DNA of 64,000 nucleotides from Kalmusia sp. IMI 367209 (taxonomy: Eukaryota > Ascomycota > Dothideomycetes > Pleosporales > Didymosphaeriaceae): assembly GCA_027946365.1 (NCBI GenBank), contig JAPEUQ010000009.1:1612001-1676000 (forward strand). Direction: 5' to 3'. The notes below the pieces were generated by a model that made no database searches, was not told the DNA's origin, and was given only the letters and a program-made list of their open reading frames with translations. The translations under genes were made by a program, and so were the position numbers. Below, piece after piece: positions 9,921 through 21,816 of the stretch. Within the stretch, counting starts at the first letter, position 1. The number at the start of each line of letters is the position of its first letter.

Positions 9921-11257
9921 TACAATCACCTATTTGCAGCATCATACGGCGTCGAAAGGAAGAAACGGCATCATTTTTCGGGGCTGGAGAGGCGCGCTTG
10001 TCGGTTTCAGCATGCATACTCTGGGTGATGGGCCTCCACTATTCTCTCGACAGGAACCTCATATCATATCTTACTAGGCTATATTATTATTGGAGTCAGG
10101 GAAGGCCTAGTATGCGTTTATTGTTCGTTACGTTTATGCTCGAGGGCCGGGCGCTGTATTGATTGTACTTCTGCTGGTCGGCTATTTCTCATCATGCTAC
10201 GATGGAAGAGGAAAAGACTATGCATGCAGGTTTGGAAATGAGGCTGATGAGGGCTGGTAAGCCTGAGTTGGGTAGGCAGAGCAGTGTTTGAAGCGGTGAC
10301 TTGCAGAATAGGGTGGAAGGGGGTGTGATTAGAGAACGAATGGTGTGGTGTGCGGAGGTGGGCAACGCTGTTTCGGTGTGTATGTATGTAAGTTTGATGG
10401 TATACATCTATTCCCCTCATTGGATAGGCGCGTGTCCACTGGCTGCTTCTTGGTAGGTCGTGTCTGCTCGGACGCATAGATGGGGGCGTTGGCAGATGAT
10501 GACCGGTCGTATCCATATGCTCGTATATTACTACTACTATTGACAGTGTAAGAATACGCCGATGTCAGTTGGCTAGCGCGTGCGTTCACATGTCTTCCTC
10601 GAGTCCTGTCTGCTACCCTGTTCCGCGCCAGTACCACCACGCCAAAACGGTATTCCACGGCGTCACGGCTACCGATAGAGGGCTACTACGGTGATATGAG
10701 CAGCTTGAAGATCGTAACACTTTGTTAGTGCTGCAAGAAAACAAGTTGCTATGCTTCATTTCGTGATACTCCACATTTTAGCCAGTATATTTCTTGATAT
10801 ACGTCGCATCATCTTCTCGCTTTCGCAGCTCATAGCCTGCGGCTTTACCTTTAGTACTGCCACATCATCTGACAGTCACTTCGACGGATGAAAAACGAGG
10901 AATTGCGGCTCAATAACAGAGGTACGATGCAGCGGTCTTTGTACTCAAAATTGGACAGATCCCTTTTGTCTTTGCAACCCCATAAGCTACATGCTGATGC
11001 GTAGTCAAGATCTCTATCATTGAAGGCCGGATTATAATGGCAGAAAATGGGTTTTGAATTTTTTCTCTCCTCCTACCTGACCGACAGGACCACAACTCTT
11101 TCACGGCGGAAGACAAAGCACTCATGCTTGCGAGGCCTTATATGTCTTTACGTAACCTTCGCAAAGGAATCATTGGAGATATGGTATAATAAACAATAGA
11201 GACGCCCTCCAACGCCTTGCTAGAAATGTCAAATGATGCTTAGAGAGGAAACGCCGG
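9921..11257. other. Intergenic, about 1.3 kb
   Basis: This is the convergent 3' region of the GID7-like gene (+) and the membrane protein ending at 11258 (-). ORFs on both strands around 10118-10658 are low complexity with no coding signature. Nothing else is seen. Confidence 0.5.
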
Positions 11258-12061
11258 TCATGAACCTTCCGCAACTATCCATGCTGTCGTGGCAACCTGC
11301 GCGTCCTTGGTTCCCCCTTCGTCAAACGTGTTCTTGAGCCAACAGTTCGCCGCACTATTCTTTGCATACTCGGTGGCTAAATCTTCCCCAATCACTACTG
11401 CTTTACACTTCTTCGTTGGGTTATACAAGTTGTATGTGCTGCAGGCATCAATACATGCCTGTAACGTGTAGGCTTGGATTCCCGTTATATCGTTGTTGTG
11501 GAAATCAGTAGTTCCTTTGCACGAGTATTTATCGTCGCGGAAGGAGGAGATGGTAGAGGAAGGGCAAGAGACATTGATGCGGAGCACGTCCTGGGGGGCG
11601 GTCGGAGCATACAGGGCCACACCGGAGGTTGGAGAAGGGGTTGAGGAAGAGGGATTTGTGACTGTAACGGTTGCTGTGGTGGGAGCCGGTGTTGAGGCGG
11701 TGGATTTGTCCTCGTTCTTTGATCTGGCGAGTTCCGTTAGTCGGTACAAGATTTAAGCGATGCGCGAAGACCCCCGGACATACTTTGCATTGGAGACGGC
11801 GAGTGAACCAGCAACACCCCCTCCTACTGCTGCCGCTATTACTACGATTGCCAGTACCACTGCAAGCCAGAACGTTGATCTCCGCACACCGCAGATATAT
11901 TCTGGTTTTTGTGACACGCCCCGATCTTCCTCGCCATAGATGTCCGCCTTGTACGCCCATTGTTGTTGTTGCGGTTCCTGCTCCGTCGAGTGAAAAATCG
12001 CTGGTTCGTGATAGACCTCCAAACCCGGCGGAGGTCGCACAACCTCAGGAGGAGACGACAT
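11258..12061 (-). CDS. Single-pass membrane protein with Cys-containing ectodomain
   Basis: Exons 12061-11784 and 11723-11258 join with an AA|A codon (donor GTATGT, branch CTAAC, acceptor GCCAG) to give 247 aa. The start is the ATG of MSSPPEVVRPPPGLEV; codons upstream in the same frame begin with TTG only. Residues 1-60 are Pro/Gln-rich and cytosolic-looking. A strongly hydrophobic helix (FWLAVVLAIVVIAAAVGGGV) follows at about 63-83. A Thr/Ser/Pro linker (about 95-120) leads to a C-terminal domain with at least six cysteines (SCPSS, YSCKGTTD, LQACIDACSTYN, KKCKAV, ANCWLKN) that resembles an Apple/PAN-like fold. Such type II proteins are common in Pezizomycotina and have no assigned function. 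Glycan or surface interaction is only a guess. Confidence 0.85.
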
Positions 12062-12484
12062 GGTGTTGCACAAAGAAATTAGTTAGGAGAAGGGAGATGT
12101 GCGGTTGGGCGGCATTGTCCACGCGCCCGGCAAACCGCAGCTTTAAGGCTCGGTGTCCAGGTGGCCTTGCAATCTATATTGTTGGTTGCTTAGAGACTAA
12201 GCGCAGCAGATGCGAAACCTTGCGTGTCCAATAAATGGTTGGGATTTTACGCCCTGTGAGGCGCGGGGCGATTGATGCTCGTTGAGCCGGTGAGAGGCTG
12301 GGGGCCTAGAGCATAATTGTGGGGGCTGGATAGTTGGCGGAGTTATGTGGCTTATAAAAATCAAATAGATAAGGTCTAAATAAGGACAGGATGAACTAAT
12401 CAGGAAAAATCCTCGGGGACGTGAAGTTCGAGGGTTCGGGTTCCGCTGGCTAGTTACCCTAAAGTTGATCGCTAAAGGTTCCAC
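12062..12484. other. Intergenic
   Basis: Promoter side of the membrane protein (-) and 3' flank of the 2OG oxygenase (-). No coding signal is seen. Confidence 0.5.
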
Positions 12485-13695
12485 TTAGCTTCCCTTGGAC
12501 TTCTCAAACACTTCCTCGTTTCCAAAAAATCCCGCTCCGTCCTTCGTGGTAGCATTGAGCCTCTCGAGGATATATTCGCCAGCTCCAATAGGCCGGTACT
12601 TTGGCCTCTCTCCTTCTTTCAAGCACGTCGGCAGCGTTTCAACTACCTCCTCATAGTTGATGGAGAAGAAGAACGGAACGCTGTACCTGACGTCTCTACT
12701 TCTGTTGACAACACGATGGATGGTTGACTTGTATACGCCATTCGTCCATCGCATGAGGAAGTCTGCGACGTTCACAATGAAGGCGTCAGGGACATGGGAT
12801 GCGATGTGCCAATGGCCGGATGGTTTGAGAATCTCGAGTCCAGGCGTGGTTGAAGAAAGCAAGAGCGTGAAGCACTCGTAGTCAGAATGAGCGCCAAGGC
12901 CGATATGTTCTTCATCTGAAGATGGACTGGATGCACTTGGCTGAGGATTCTTGGGTGGCGGGTAGTACAGCAAGCGCGCAATTCCGCCAGGATGCGTAGT
13001 CATGCCATCAAAGTGATCTTCCGGCAAGTCAAGCGAGAGCGCAAAGAGCCTGAATAGATGTCGTGCGAGATCCAGCACCTTAGTTTTGATAAGCCAGGAA
13101 TCCACGAATACATGCAGGAGGCTGATCCAAGACTTACAGCACCATAGTACTCTCCAACTCCCGCATAAAAGTCAGGTAGCTCCTCTTCCTTGGGCCAGCT
13201 ATTCGCTTTTCCGACCGTTCCATCTAAGTTCTTGTATTTGCCGTCTCCACCGCTTCGATCGAGGCCCTCCTCATACCCAAAGTTGAAGCCCTCTTTTGAC
13301 TCTAAGTCGCCCGCAAGGGAGGTGTACTCACTCGGCTCCCACCCATAACCATACTTGCTATTTTTTATATGCAGGGGTTCTTTTGCGGCTAGAGGAAGAT
13401 TAAAAAAGCGTTCTGCTTGCTGTAAAATCAACTGCAGAGTAGTCGGAGGGATGCCGTGGTGCGTAATGTAGAAGAAACCAGAACTGGTGCAGGCCTGTCG
13501 AATCTGTGTGGCAACAGATTGACGGTCTTCCAAAGAAGTAGAGAAGGAGGGCGACAGATCGATTACCGGTATTGTGAAGTCAGAGTCCGTTATCGTATCT
13601 CTTGCTGCAAGGCGGGATTGCAGATATGCCGTCGAGCGAGCTTCCTGTTTTGTGATTGAGTCGGCCGCAATCGGTTGAACGGCAGCTGCAGCCAT
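12485..13695 (-). CDS. 2-oxoglutarate/Fe(II) oxygenase (isopenicillin-N-synthase-like)
   Basis: Exons 13695-13138 and 13078-12485 join in phase 0 (donor GTAAGT, acceptor ACTAAG) to give 383 aa. The DIOX_N domain is at about residues 40-165 (IPVIDLSPSF; SGFFYITHHGIP). The catalytic jelly-roll holds the iron triad His250, Asp252 (GAHSDYECFTLL) and His307 (KSTIHRVVN), and the 2-oxoglutarate-binding Arg317 with Ser319 (RYSVPFF). All key residues are intact and the length is normal for the family. A cytosolic enzyme oxidising a small molecule, possibly a secondary metabolite, is expected. The next gene upstream in the run is a GMC oxidoreductase, about 1.5 kb away and separated by a coding relic. 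The substrate cannot be read from sequence. Confidence 0.93.
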
Positions 13696-15217
13696 CTTTA
13701 CACAAGACGTAGCTATGGTGGTGTAGATTGGAAAGTCTTTGTAGAGTTCATGACAAGATAGGTTTCCAATGAAATAGCGCGGGGTTCGATAACGCTTCCC
13801 TGAATAGGCAATCCCTTGCGAAAGAGTGGGGTCCTCACTCGAGAGGGGAACCAGCTTTAGACTAATACGTTCAACAGTTCAAGATGATTTATGATTCGAT
13901 GAGTACGAAATTTTAGGCATCTACAAAATCTAGGCCTTTATCTAAATCTAAATACTGACCCACTCACTATAGAGATTCCTGCCAAAATACATTCTACGCG
14001 TGTATCAATGCCACTCGGAAAAGAATCATGAATAACTCGAATCATTACCGTTGATATACTCACTCGAATCTTTCTTCATTTTCCCTATTAAAATCAAGCT
14101 GATTCGAAGAACCTAAAGAAATACCTTCACGCAGAAAAAGGCACGCTACCTCCAACATACTATCGTCTACCCCCATTGAAAGCCCTCCATGTGGTCCATA
14201 TCAGCCAGATCGCCTCGGTCCCAGCGATTTCAACGATAGAGTAGCTAATTCGCCCATGCCATATTTGCATTGTAACCTTCGCGTTGCAAGAGTGTAGCGA
14301 GAGTAGACCTCACGGTCAGAATTCCTAGTAGGTCCATTGATACCACCATCAAGTCCACTCCCATAACGGCCACTACCAAAAATGGCCACGATCGACTCCT
14401 TCAATGTCATGGAAGTCCTGGATAGCAATACTTGTAGTGATGGCAGCGACTAGTGATACGGTGGCGATGGGACCATTACTGGAGAATCGAAATTCCAGGC
14501 CATCGGCTACATCTATACAATCGAGTAACGAGCTTGTCATGCCGATAGCATCGAGGACTTTTCGCTTTACATAGTAATCCTACACACCACCGAGGTCACT
14601 ATAACAATATGTAGCCACGAACTAGACGGTTTACGAGCCTAGGTTAGCTAAGCGGCTACTGTAAGGAAGGGCAATATCTGTTACGCAGGAAGGAAGCATA
14701 TTAGCTTGCGACTATGCGGTTCCGCTGCCAGAAATCAGCCGCAACGGTTTGTCGATGTTATATTTCTCGATATTGGCGGAATTTTCACAAGTCTCGACCT
14801 TCAAACTATATATAATTGACGCATTTTCCGAAGTTCTTCTATCAAAAAGAGAGTGAACAAGAGAGAGCCAAGGATGATGATGACCGTGTCACTACTGTTG
14901 ATACATGCGCATGTTGCTCGACTAGTTACACGGAACAGTGGGATGATCGGATTACGTTTTCATTCGGGACAAGGTGTGGGACATTTCTGCTGCGTAGATT
15001 GGACTCGCACGACATTGAATATAAGAATCGTTCGTTTTCGACTCCAACGTATCCTTGCCTGATGACCTGGGAGTACATTGACATGGCGGCGTTGGCAACC
15101 TTATTGGCCCACACACTGCTGCAGTCGCTCCTCTGTGACAGTTACATCATAGTGTTCGCACTCAGCTTCAGAATCGCGTTTAGATTTCCAAGCAGGAACC
15201 CATGGGCTCATACCGAA
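13696..15217. other. Gene-poor stretch with decayed sequence
   Basis: About 1.5 kb, partly AT-rich (13860-14110), with no intact gene. A coding-like relic at 14373-14576 is listed separately. An ORF at 14816-15223 (+) has no coding signature. Confidence 0.5.
14373..14576 (-). pseudogene. Probable coding relic, unknown family
   Basis: Reading the minus strand from 14576 gives an open stretch of about 67 codons with clear protein character (KRKVLDAIGMTSSLLDCIDV, then ADGLEFRFSSNG, then TVSLVAAITTSIAIQDFHD). It ends in TAG, is preceded by a TAG three codons before it, and has no start. A shifted frame continues with GSGRYGSGLDGGINGPTRNS down to about 14201. The pattern suggests a gene fragment broken by stops and frame changes. 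The parent family is not recognised. Confidence 0.35.
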
Positions 15218-17005
15218 TTATAGCTTCCTCGCCCGCTTGATCCCATCCGCAATCTTTCCCGCAATAGCATAGATACTTGCGCTCAAATGCCCACTAATCT
15301 GCGTCGGAAAAACACTCGCATCTACGACCCTGACGTTCTTCGCTCCATAAACCCTGCCCTCCACATCAACCACACCACCCAGTTCCTTACTCCTCATAGC
15401 AGCCGAACTTACAGGATGCGAGTTCGAACCGAAGTTCGCTGCAATCCAATCGTACCACAAAGGGTCCCTCCATCCGGCATTAGCAGGAACGGCTTCCGTA
15501 CCTGGAACGATTTCAGAAGTGACGTGGTCGGAGAGTGGCGAGGTGGCGAAGTATGAGCGGATCTTTGTGGCGGTTGCTGCCTGGATGAGTGTATCGATCG
15601 GTAGTTGGAGGAAATTTGGGTCAATTCGCGGGGGTTGGGTGGGCGAGGTCGATGTTATATGCACTGAGCCGCGGGAGAAAGGGAGAAGGGCCCAGAAGGC
15701 GACTGCGATCGTATTACCACTGGGAAACCATGCGAGTTCTGCCAGGGGCACGGTGCTGTTTGGTGTGAAGGCCAGATCGAGCTGCAGCTGGATTAAACGT
15801 TCTTCTCTTTCGACTGTGGTCTCATCTGGCGGTAGATCCGCAACTATTTTTTGCGCGTAGGCGCTGCTATTTGCGCGGATTTCGGTGGTGATGGAGGACA
15901 GCTCTGAGCCAAAAAGATCAGATGCTGAGAGGTAGGTTACAAAGCTGGGATAGCCTGTCCAGTTTGTAGGTGTAGTATAGACGATGGCACTATTTGGTTG
16001 ATCTTGTAAATTTGCGCCTACGCTTGGCAGGTCGATTACAGTTTCGATCCCCAAGCTTTTGAGGACTATCGGATTGCCAACTCCGGAGACTTCCAAGAGA
16101 GCTGGAGAGCGGAGAGAGCCAGCTGAAATGATCACTTCGTCGCTAGCACATATGTACTCAGTGGCATTGCTAGAGGTGATTACTTCGACCGCTTCAGCGA
16201 TTGCTTCACCGGTTTCATACTTCTTGCCCCAAATTATCTTTACCGCCGTAGTGTTCAGGAAGACTTTGAGATTGGCTCGCTCTTCGGCGACGGGATAGTA
16301 GAATGCATTTGCAGCGTCCTCTCTCGTGTTTGTCGTGGAGTTCTGCGTGAAAGGCCAAGTGGAAAATCCGCCCATTCTCCCGCCATTAGCATCCTTATTC
16401 CATTTCACTCCAATATTCTCGCCGGTATTCTTCAGGATATCAAAAATCCCCTGTTTGGTGAAAAACTTGTTCCACCCCACCGCAAGCTCCCCGTCAAATC
16501 CATGATATTGCTCTTCGAAAGTAGCACCATTCTCGGCAAGGTCTACATTGGGAGGCTGGAAGTGTTCCTGCGAACGGTAATATTCAAACATGCTCTCCCA
16601 ATTCCACCCCTCGTTACCAAACGCTTCCCATTGGTCAACCTGCTCCTTCTCTGCGCGCAGATATGTCATTCCGTTGATCGTAGTGGTGCCGCCTAACGCC
16701 TTTCCAGCCGAGTAGGTGAGCGTCCGATTAAGAGCATACTTTTGTGGCGCGCTCGGGTAGCCCCAATCGATTCGAGTACCGATGTTGAGGAAGAAGCCTT
16801 CCGTGCTCGTGACATTTGGGTTGTAGCGCTCGTCGCCTCCGGCTTCAACGACTGCGACACTGACGCTGGGATCCTCGGACAATCGGTTCGCGAGCACGAG
16901 ACCAGCCGTTCCTGCGCCGACGATGACATAGTCGAACGTGCGTTCAGTTGACGCTCTTGCTACCAAGTTGATAAGCCCAGAGGCCATAGTAATGAAACGA
17001 ATCAT
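15218..17005 (-). CDS. GMC-family FAD oxidoreductase
   Basis: A single exon encodes 595 aa; a second in-frame ATG at 16987 would give 589 aa. The FAD-binding Rossmann motif DYVIVGAGTAGLVLANRLSE is at about residues 25-44, with VVEAGGDE after it. The GMC signature segment KALGGTTTINGMTYLRA is at about 100-116. The active-site histidine pair is His530 (GSNSHPVSSAAM) and His573 (QISGHLSASIYA), where many relatives have His or Asn at the second place. A hydrophobic N-terminus (ASGLINLVARAST) may be a weak signal or anchor. Likely reactions are oxidation of an alcohol or sugar, as in glucose oxidase, aryl-alcohol oxidase or choline dehydrogenase. It lacks introns, unlike its neighbours, which is common in this family. 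Confidence 0.93.
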   Translation of the reverse strand: MIRFITMASGLINLVARASTERTFDYVIVGAGTAGLVLANRLSEDPSVSVAVVEAGGDERYNPNVTSTEGFFLNIGTRIDWGYPSAPQKYALNRTLTYSAGKALGGTTTINGMTYLRAEKEQVDQWEAFGNEGWNWESMFEYYRSQEHFQPPNVDLAENGATFEEQYHGFDGELAVGWNKFFTKQGIFDILKNTGENIGVKWNKDANGGRMGGFSTWPFTQNSTTNTREDAANAFYYPVAEERANLKVFLNTTAVKIIWGKKYETGEAIAEAVEVITSSNATEYICASDEVIISAGSLRSPALLEVSGVGNPIVLKSLGIETVIDLPSVGANLQDQPNSAIVYTTPTNWTGYPSFVTYLSASDLFGSELSSITTEIRANSSAYAQKIVADLPPDETTVEREERLIQLQLDLAFTPNSTVPLAELAWFPSGNTIAVAFWALLPFSRGSVHITSTSPTQPPRIDPNFLQLPIDTLIQAATATKIRSYFATSPLSDHVTSEIVPGTEAVPANAGWRDPLWYDWIAANFGSNSHPVSSAAMRSKELGGVVDVEGRVYGAKNVRVVDASVFPTQISGHLSASIYAIAGKIADGIKRARKL

Positions 17006-17630
17006 GGCGGCGTGAGGTACAACGGAAAGACGGTTTCACGTTGAGTCAAATTATGGATGACCACCCAGAACCTGCGTTAGTCGACACGCTTGTGGGATTC
17101 CGTATTGAATGCGATGACATCTTCGCGTATACTATGCTGGTTTTGGAAGGTGTCGTTCAACATTGTGTTACGTAACCGCGTTACAATGCTTGAGATTCAA
17201 TGATATTGGGGAGTGTATAATATAGGTGCAACTAGATCAGTAGAATGCCTTTAAGCTATGTTGAAAGATAAGAACTCTAGGCGCATAGAGAGAAGTTCAA
17301 GCGTTTTGAAAATTGCGGGGATGCGGGGAGGCGGGGTGACGATCGCCACCACCCTAATGATGCAGATATTGTGAGCGCGGTGACGGCCAAGCTGGGACGG
17401 ATGCTTTTCGAAGTATCTAAGAACACGATATGTTTCCACACGCAATATGATGAAAGCAGACTAATGTCCGAGGATGATCGTTTTTGTTCCTTTTCCCTTG
17501 TTCTAATGATTATCTGGGTATCTACGATTGATACACATTAAGCCCTCTCATATCTCTCGCTGAACAATGCCATCTATGCACATAAGAAACAGAACGCCGC
17601 TATATGCAAATGCAAGTCCCCACCATATCA
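17006..17630. other. Intergenic
   Basis: Promoter side of the GMC gene (-) and 3' flank of the S41 peptidase (-). Nothing else is seen. Confidence 0.5.
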
Positions 17631-20042
17631 TCACACCAGACTCGCTCCAAAAACCATGGACCCAAATACCACGGCCGCGCACACAAGAATTGCGCCCCAG
17701 CCTCCCTGCGCTGGTCTAACAGACGCCGCAGCAGCGCCCTTAGAGCTTGACGGACTCGGCGTACTTCCGTCGCCACTTGTCCCAGTCCCAGTCCCAGAGT
17801 TGCCAGCATCACCACTGCCGCTGGACGGGTTACCCTCGCCCTGGCCAGTTTGCGCTTCTTTGCTCGTCACCGAACCTGCTACACACGCACTTTCATCTAG
17901 CCCGCCGTCTTTGCCAAATGCTACCTCCGCGGCTTTACTCCACAGCGCTGACACATTGAGGTACATGTTTGGCTCGTAGTAGATCCTACAACTTGCCGTG
18001 TCGTTCAGGAACTGCGTCGGAATACCGTCTTTCTCCAGACCCTTGCGGATATTGTCCTGGAAGTTGACACCAGCGTTACTTACCTCGATGCCGAAGGCTT
18101 GGGGTAAGAAACTCCGCCAATCGCGGATCTCACCGACATTCTCTGCAAAGTTCGAGATGACGGACGACGACGTTTGGATCAGGTATTCGGAGGGGAACAG
18201 CATGGAGCCTTTTGTACCTCCAACCGCTTGCATCGGGCCCGCTTCGGGGAGACCGCCGACAGCGAGAGTTTTGACTCCGGCTTGTTGCACCATGAGCTCC
18301 GTGAAGAGGGAGCAAGTCGAGGCACAGATGCCATCGGTGAGGATGATGAGATCCTCTGCTTTGAAAGGGTCTTCGGTGAAATTCTTGCGGTCGAGATAAC
18401 CAGTCATGGATATGCCGATGGAGTAGACATCATCGGAAGTTTCAAGGGGGTCCGAGAGATTATAGCGGAGCAGCGTGGTGAATGAATCGTCCTTAAACTT
18501 CTCCGGCGGGTACATGTCTTCGAAAGACGTGAATTCCTTATCCTCGGCGCTGATGTAGGAGTGGTAGTTGAACGGGGAGGTAAAAAGGTTGCCGTTATAC
18601 TCATCCATGGTGGTGATAGTAGACAGTTTCTCACCGAAAAGCTCGGAACCTTTGTGACCGCGCCATCGTGAAAGGAGCTGCGGCTCCTGCTTAGGAAAGA
18701 ATTGAAGAAACGTGTCGTAGCCGAGTAGGATCTTCCCGCCGCCATTCGTTCGTACGTCGAAGATGTGTTTGGAGATCTTTTGTTCCTTGGCTTGCTCGAT
18801 GTATTGTTGCACCACAGCCTGGAATTCTCTAGCTTCAGCGTTATCCCCCTCGCCGGCTTCGACGTTGAACGTTTGCACCATCAGCACGCCCACTTTTCCA
18901 GCACCGCTGTCAACGAAGTAGCCGGCCAACTTTACTTCTTCGGAAGTGTGCTCGACTACAGCCTTGGGATAAGCCCACGGTACCCATCGGCGATTGAGTT
19001 CCGCTTCACGCGGGTACTCAAGGTTCCGTGGCACACTGTGCTTGTTCGCTCTTCTCTTGTTCGTAGAACTGTCTGGACGGGGAACGATAAAGGCGTTGTA
19101 AAATGACTTGCCATCCTTTACGGTAGACCAGTCCCCTGGAGACATAACGACAGCCGAATTTGTGAACTCATGGGAAGTGCCGTTCTCATAGGAGATATTG
19201 ACCGAGGGACCAGGATAGAAGCGGGGATTGGCAAAGAAGCCGAAGTTCTCTGCGGGCTGCATGTAGAACATAGAGTTGTACCTCGAATCTGGGTCGTGGT
19301 ATGTAGTGCCCAGGCTCTCATCCTTGATAAACTCCACTGCATCCTTGCCGTCGATCTGCGAGATTGCCGACCGCTTGGAACCTGCGTTCTGAGTCTGGTT
19401 GAAATCCTGGATCCCCCAGATCTTGGGCGTGCTACTGCCGTCTTCCGAACCCGATATGAGCGCAATCTGCCGGTCTCTACGCCACGTGAAAACCCCGCTG
19501 TGCGCCATTCCCGAGAATGTGAGATGACCGTCGTGTGCCTTGACAAGTAATTTCGCAATATCAGTCTCGAAATCGAATTCGTTATCATAACTGCCATTCG
19601 AGAGCTTGGTGGCAATGTCGTCTAGGCCTCCTTGAATGTCTACACCCTCGTCACCGTACCCCTTTGGAGGGTTCTTTAAGTACGACAATGTCGACTGCCA
19701 TTCCACCATATTCTTCAAGGATTTCAACGTTACGTTCGCGGCATCGTTATCGATAGGGACTGACTTTAGGCAGGCATAAGCAAGCTAATTGTTCGTCAGT
19801 CCTGTGCAGTCCTGTCTTCTGTTCTTAAGCACGCTGTAACTCACCTCTGCGTCGATAACCGTCGTCACGGTGATAAGCTCCGCAATCTGACCACATGCAT
19901 CTCCCGTCTGAATTGGTCCAGAGGCAGACGCGGTAGAAGTGGGTTGATTGCTATCCGCTGTCGCACTTGAACCGAAAGAGAACGTCTCTATCTGTGCCGA
20001 GACGACCGCTAATAACGCGGAAAGAGTTGCTATTGATCTCAT
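17631..20042 (-). CDS. S41-family serine peptidase, probably GPI-anchored
   Basis: Exons 20042-19845 and 19784-17631 join in phase 0 (donor GTGAGT, acceptor AATTAG) to give 783 aa. A signal peptide (MRSIATLSALLAVVSA) is followed by a Ser/Thr-rich stretch. The KAHDGHLTF motif near residue 150 is typical of fungal S41-like (CPAF-type) proteins. FDVRTNGGGKILLGYD (about 408-423) and TDGICASTCSLF place the catalytic serine at about 555. The C-terminal 90 residues are Gly/Ser/Thr-rich and end in a hydrophobic tail (ILVCAAVVFGSMVFGASLV) without a following basic tail, which suits a GPI signal. N-glycosylation sequons are frequent. Expected location is the cell surface or wall. The physiological substrate is unknown. 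Confidence 0.9.
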
Positions 20043-21816
20043 GTTGTGAAATTATGTTGGAATTCTGAGAAGCTTGAATCCGAGCGAAAATGGGCTTCCG
20101 TCAAACCCAAAGTTCGAAGCGTCGAGCGTGCAACGAACGAGATGCGAGTTGCTGATCCGATAGCGTGAAAGCTGTTCGGCTGGATATAGCCAGATTAAAC
20201 GAAGGTAAAATCGTATACGCGCGATACCAGTCGTCCAACTTCTCAAAAGAAACAACAGTTTTCCAGGACCCACAAGCTCCTCGCCTGCAAAATGGAGCGA
20301 AAGTCACCGGTATTAACAAAGTCCGGAGTCTGGAAGCCGTATGCAAGTACCCGCTCGCTCTCGAAACCTCTTCCTCGTACAATATCAATCTCGAAAAAGA
20401 ACAATTGGAACCCGACCACTGCTATGTGAAGGGCGTAAATGGGTCCATCTGGGGGATCTTCCACTCTTATTGCGCCCACCTCGCAGGCATCTTTCATCGT
20501 GCATACGCCTCTCGCTCGGCCAGCCCCGTTTCGAAACTAGCCGTGGCGCCGGCATCCTTCATGTCGCGCTACAACTCTGATTCGCCCGCATAATTTGATG
20601 ATGGACGAAAGCAGATGGGGCTGACAGCCCTCTGTGGAGCGGCTAGGAGCTTTGGGTAGGCCATGGCACTTGCATCCCTGTGCGGCGGCTGAATTGGGTG
20701 CAACAGCTGTGCCGTGCGCTACGGACCCCTTCCCACAGTTCGTCCTTATCCTGTCCCCGAGGTTCCAATTTATATTTCCGCCTCTTTCTACTACGCAATT
20801 GTAGAATCCCATTGTAGGCCCGTAAGTCGTAGCAGCTCTCATGGGAGGTATCGAACGTCGTATAGTGTGGGTAAAGGAAGGGTCATCGCCAAGAATACGA
20901 AGGCTGAATACGAGGGCCACGATTCACGCAAGTCGCAAGTCGATGCCGCACGTGCCGGTCGCTTGCACCGCCTGCTTGATTTCTCTCGCAACGAATGCGG
21001 AGTTGCGGCTCGGGCTTGCAACGCTTTGCACCAAGGCCCAAAGCGCATGAAAAGGCAATGGTAGCGAAGTCCGCCACAGAATCGCACGCCAGGATTGGGT
21101 GACGTAACGCGTCCCCTTGCTCGTGCACTCGAACTTTGTTTTGACGCCGCATTCTCACCAAGACATCAATTAACCGTGCCTGCAATAAGAACATATACTG
21201 ACACCATATTTAGAAGCCATTACAGACGATGCAGGTAGGCATTGAAGACATGTTTGAGACATTAATATACCTTCCTCTTTCGCAAAGGGGGTGAGGGCGG
21301 CGGACATTTAGGCGGGATGAACTGAAACACACGTGCAGATACGCTTCGGAGATATTTGTAGGGGGGATTAAAGGAGCGATAGAGAACACCGGCGCTTGAT
21401 AGCAAGGCTATCATCCGAACCACCTGGTATCGGTCTACGTAAACTGCCCTCAGAGCTATATATGAATGGGAATTGCGCCTTTTCGATGACGGCCGGAGGA
21501 GCTTCGAGGCTTATGAGCTAAAACAAGGTCACCCTACTCCATTAGATGCTATAGTACATCGTAAGCGCTTTGTATAGATAATCACGCCAGATCAAATGTG
21601 AAAAATAAGAAAACAGTGTAATGTCAACAATTCAAATTGTGCATCTGCTGCTTTACACAACGCGTTACCGTAAGATGTATAATACAGAAGTAGGTATCTA
21701 GCCTTTCTCGTCTATGGCAGCAGCCCCCACAGATCATTGCGAACGCGGGACTGCGGCTTTATATACTGTGTGACCCCAGGATCTATAACACGAATGTGAA
21801 TATCTGCCTTTTCTTA
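20043..21816. other. Intergenic, about 1.8 kb
   Basis: Promoter side of the S41 gene (-) and 3' flank of the BCS1-like gene (-). Several ORFs under 145 codons overlap each other on both strands and none looks coding. A diverged repeat copy is at 21562-21704. Confidence 0.5.
21562..21704 (+). repeat. Diverged dispersed repeat, copy A
   Basis: Shares ordered blocks with 24527-24666: TAAGCGCT-TGTATA-ATAATCAC, then AGTGTAATGTC, then GCGTT-CCG, ATACA and TATCT-GCCT. Same orientation and spacing, many substitutions. It lies 3' of the BCS1-like gene. Confidence 0.7.

Noticed and set aside
20165..20593. 142-codon ORF (+) upstream of the S41 gene
   Set aside because: Overlaps several other open frames on both strands and shows no recognisable protein pattern.
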